64,000 nt of DNA from the NCBI GenBank assembly GCA_046346665.1, contig JAXMHQ010000015.1:48602-112601 (forward strand). The letters run 5' to 3'. The notes under the pieces were generated by a model. The model ran no database searches. It was not told the origin of the DNA and was given only the letters and a program-made list of their open reading frames with translations. The stretch's first letter is position 1. Each line of letters opens with the position of its first letter. Shown piece after piece: positions 61,818 to 64,000 of this stretch. The DNA is from JAXMHQ01 sp046346665. GTDB taxonomy: Bacteria > Verrucomicrobiota > Verrucomicrobiia > Limisphaerales > JAXMHQ01. A program made the translations under genes and the position numbers.

Positions 61818-63329
61818 ATGAAAAAAGCATCGTTCCGTTTGTTTCAATTCGCCGGGCTCAGCCTGTCGCTGGCAGCTTTCAAAGCCTGCGGCGCCGCCCT
61901 CCCGCCCGACACCGAAGTGCGCGGCCAGGAAACCGCGATCCTGGTGGCCCCGCCGAATGTGCCGCCACCCATCACCCGCCGCTACCCCACCAGGGTCGTC
62001 GTGAATCTCGAAGTCCGCGAAGTGACCCGACGGCTCGCCGACGGCGTGGATTATGTCTTCTGGACCTTCGGCGGCGCTGTGCCCGGAAACTTCATCCGCA
62101 TCCGCGAGGGTGACGAGGTGGAGTTCCACCTGAACAACCATCAGGACAACAAAATGCCGCATAACATCGATCTGCACGCGGTCACCGGCCCCGGCGGCGG
62201 GGCGACTTCGTCATTCACCGCCCCCGGCCATTCATCCCAATTCTCCTTCAAAGCCCTCAACTCCGGCCTCTACGCCTATCACTGCGCCACGGCCCCCGTA
62301 GGCATGCACGTCGGCAATGGAATGTATGGTCTGATCCTGGTCGAGCCCAGGGACGGCCTGGCCCCCGCAGACCGCGAATATTACGTCATGCAGGGCGACT
62401 TCTACACCACAGGCAAATACGGCGAGGAAGGACTGCAATCGTTCGACATGAACCGGGCGATCGATGAGAAGCCAACCTACGTGGTGTTCAACGGGGCCGT
62501 GGGCTCGCTGGTCGGAGACAACGCGCTCACCGCCAAGGTGGGCGAACGCGTGCGGCTCTTCGTCGGCAACGGCGGACCCAACCTCACGTCGTCGTTTCAC
62601 GTCATCGGCGAGATCTTCGACACCGTGTACCCGGAGGCCGGATCCCAGCCGAATCATAACGTGCAGACCACCGTCATTCCTCCCGGCGGCGCTGCCATCG
62701 CTGAATTCAAAGCGGAAATCCCCGGGACGTACATCCTGGTCGATCACGCCCTGTTCCGTGCGTTCAACAAGGGCGCGCTCGGCATGTTGAAGGTGGAAGG
62801 CCCGCCGAACACCCTGGTTTACTCCGGCAAGGAAGTCGACGCCGTCTACCTCGGCAAACAGGCCGAGGCCGGGTCCGACGCCGAAAAACGCGTGGCCACG
62901 TTGACGGCACAAAAGCAGGCCGAAATCGAAAGCAACCCGAAGATCGCCGGCCTCACCAGGGAAATCCAGATTCAGAAAGGCAAATCGGTTTACATGCAAA
63001 CCTGCTTCGTCTGCCACCAGCCCGAAGGCCAGGGCGTGCCCGGCCAAATCCCGCCCCTGGCAAAATCCGACTTCCTGGCGAAGTTGTCGAAGGAAGATTA
63101 CATCACCGGCGTGCTCATGGGCCGCACCGGCGCCATCACGGTCAACGGCCAGTCCTATAACGGAACCATGGTGCCGCTGAATTACCTCAGCGACGACCAG
63201 ATCGCCAATGTGCTGACGTACGTGCGCAACAGTTTCGGCAACAATGGCGACGCGGTGACGGCGGATGAAGTCGCGCGCTCTCGCAAGCAGCTCGCGCCCC
63301 CGGCCCCCGCCCCCAGCCAGTTTGAATAA
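61818..63329 (+). CDS. nirK: Copper nitrite reductase with fused C-terminal cytochrome c
   Basis: 503 residues with a signal peptide. Two cupredoxin domains. Predicted type 1 copper ligands His115, Cys156, His164 and Met169; type 2 ligands His120, His155 and His310; catalytic Asp118 (in HNIDLH) and His261. The C-terminal domain from about 385 carries the heme motif CFVCH (Cys396, Cys399, His400). Reduces nitrite to NO in the periplasm, and the fused heme can deliver electrons internally. Followed by a NirV-like gene 15 bp later. Confidence 0.95.
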   Translation: MKKASFRLFQFAGLSLSLAAFKACGAALPPDTEVRGQETAILVAPPNVPPPITRRYPTRVVVNLEVREVTRRLADGVDYVFWTFGGAVPGNFIRIREGDEVEFHLNNHQDNKMPHNIDLHAVTGPGGGATSSFTAPGHSSQFSFKALNSGLYAYHCATAPVGMHVGNGMYGLILVEPRDGLAPADREYYVMQGDFYTTGKYGEEGLQSFDMNRAIDEKPTYVVFNGAVGSLVGDNALTAKVGERVRLFVGNGGPNLTSSFHVIGEIFDTVYPEAGSQPNHNVQTTVIPPGGAAIAEFKAEIPGTYILVDHALFRAFNKGALGMLKVEGPPNTLVYSGKEVDAVYLGKQAEAGSDAEKRVATLTAQKQAEIESNPKIAGLTREIQIQKGKSVYMQTCFVCHQPEGQGVPGQIPPLAKSDFLAKLSKEDYITGVLMGRTGAITVNGQSYNGTMVPLNYLSDDQIANVLTYVRNSFGNNGDAVTADEVARSRKQLAPPAPAPSQFE

Positions 63330-63344
63330 CCGGCCATCCAACCC

Positions 63345-64000
63345 ATGATCCGAGCCGCCAATCCCGCCTTCTGCCTCGCCGCGCTGCTGTTCTGCCCGGG
63401 CGCGATAACCGCCGGGACAAACGCCGTTCCAGCCGGCATGGCCCGAATACCGGCCGGCGTTTACCGCCCGCTGTTTCCGCCGGCGGGCGGCCCGAAGGAA
63501 ATTCCGGTGAAGAGCTTTCTCCTGGATGCCGAACCGGTCACGAATGAACAGTTCCTGGAGTTTGTCCGCGCCAACCCGCGCTGGCGCCGCTCGCAGGTGA
63601 AGCCGCTCTTTGCCTACAGCGGCTACCTCAAACACTGGGCCGGCGACCTCGACCCGGGCCCCCAGGCCGGGCCCCGCCAGCCGGTGATTTGGATCTCCTG
63701 GTTCGCCGCCAATGCCTTCGCCCAGTGGCGCGAGAAGCGGCTTCCCACAACCGCAGAATGGGAAATGGCCGCCGCCGCGAGCCCCACCCGGCCCAACGGC
63801 GCCGCCGACCCGGAATTCCAGCAAATGATCCTCAACTGGTACACCACGCCCTCCAACGGCCAACTCCCCGAGGTGGGCCGCGCCACGCCTAACATCTGGG
63901 GCGTCCACGACCTCCACGGCCTCGTGTGGGAATGGGTGGCCGATTTCAACAGCGCCCTCGCCACGGACGACGGACGCGGCAATGGCGCGCCGGATCGACG
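63345..64000 (+). CDS. NirV-like formylglycine-generating-enzyme family protein, 3' cut by window
   Basis: ATG 63345, open to the window end (218 codons seen). Signal peptide ending near AITAGT, then the FGE/SUMF1 fold: MARIPAGVYRP, VKSFLLDAEPVTNEQFLEFV, VIWISWFAANAFAQW, RLPTTAEWEMAAAA and NIWGVHDLHGLVWEWVADF. The copper/Cys active-site segment would lie beyond the end. FGE-type NirV proteins commonly follow nirK; their role there is unsettled. Confidence 0.85.
   Translation, partial: MIRAANPAFCLAALLFCPGAITAGTNAVPAGMARIPAGVYRPLFPPAGGPKEIPVKSFLLDAEPVTNEQFLEFVRANPRWRRSQVKPLFAYSGYLKHWAGDLDPGPQAGPRQPVIWISWFAANAFAQWREKRLPTTAEWEMAAAASPTRPNGAADPEFQQMILNWYTTPSNGQLPEVGRATPNIWGVHDLHGLVWEWVADFNSALATDDGRGNGAPDR

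Overview
The window is GC-rich, densely packed chromosomal DNA with no plasmid, phage or integrase genes. The gene set points to a Gram-negative, LPS- or glycan-bearing bacterium of the Verrucomicrobiota, most likely the Limisphaerales/Pedosphaera side. Supporting features are ADP-heptose and core-glycan genes, MsbA, a Mla lipid-transport operon, many lipoproteins, exported glycoside hydrolases, a secreted polygalacturonase with a C-terminal domain style common in Verrucomicrobia, and gaps filled with word-like palindromic repeats. The taxonomy is inference from gene content.

Layout. 1-1701: 3' part of a P1B metal ATPase. 1796-3208: secreted GH27 alpha-galactosidase. 3386-4813: ECF sigma / one-TM protein / Spy-like operon. 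4918-6918: small histidine-phosphotransfer-like protein, hemerythrin, Nudix and tadA. 7137-18381: surface-glycan/LPS block (deacetylase, six glycosyltransferases, a sulfatase-like enzyme, a divergent sulfotransferase, MsbA). 18498-24015: tgt, Sel1 protein, receiver protein, ubiE/menG, heptose adenylyltransferase and a GT9 heptosyltransferase. 24377-27351: exported mutarotase plus SSS symporter. 27663-32685: HDOD protein and a four-gene operon ending in a sigma-54 response regulator. 32842-37992: purS-purQ-purL-purF. 38176-42305: LpoB / COG3014-like / YcfL-like envelope operon and a Gly/Pro/Tyr-rich protein. 42862-45069: GH28. 45536-49540: hisF, DMT protein, hisI, membrane protein, trpE. 49602-53623: mlaE-mlaF-mlaD, with the mlaE/mlaF junction broken by several indels, and a WPLY/FPFY repeat protein. 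53764-58896: RND/MMPL exporter, YebC, YbjQ, DprA. 59092-64000: nitrite-reduction module with two DUF2249 proteins, an NnrS/heme-copper-like membrane protein, a MIP18-family protein, a NirK-cytochrome c fusion and a NirV-like FGE protein cut by the window end.

Two things stand out. First, many intergenic gaps over about 100 bp, including all but one of the convergent ones, carry one or more families of short palindromic or phrase-like repeats, often nested inverted pairs that reach gene stop codons. One family member sits in frame inside purL (36443-36513), adding about 26 residues to an otherwise intact essential enzyme, and a sibling copy lies just downstream of purL. This resembles the coding palindromic elements of Rickettsia. 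Second, the two transcription units of the nitrite module each carry a perfect TTGAC-N4-GTCAA dyad about 31-32 bp (centre to centre) upstream of a -10-like hexamer, the geometry of an FNR/DNR-type class II promoter.
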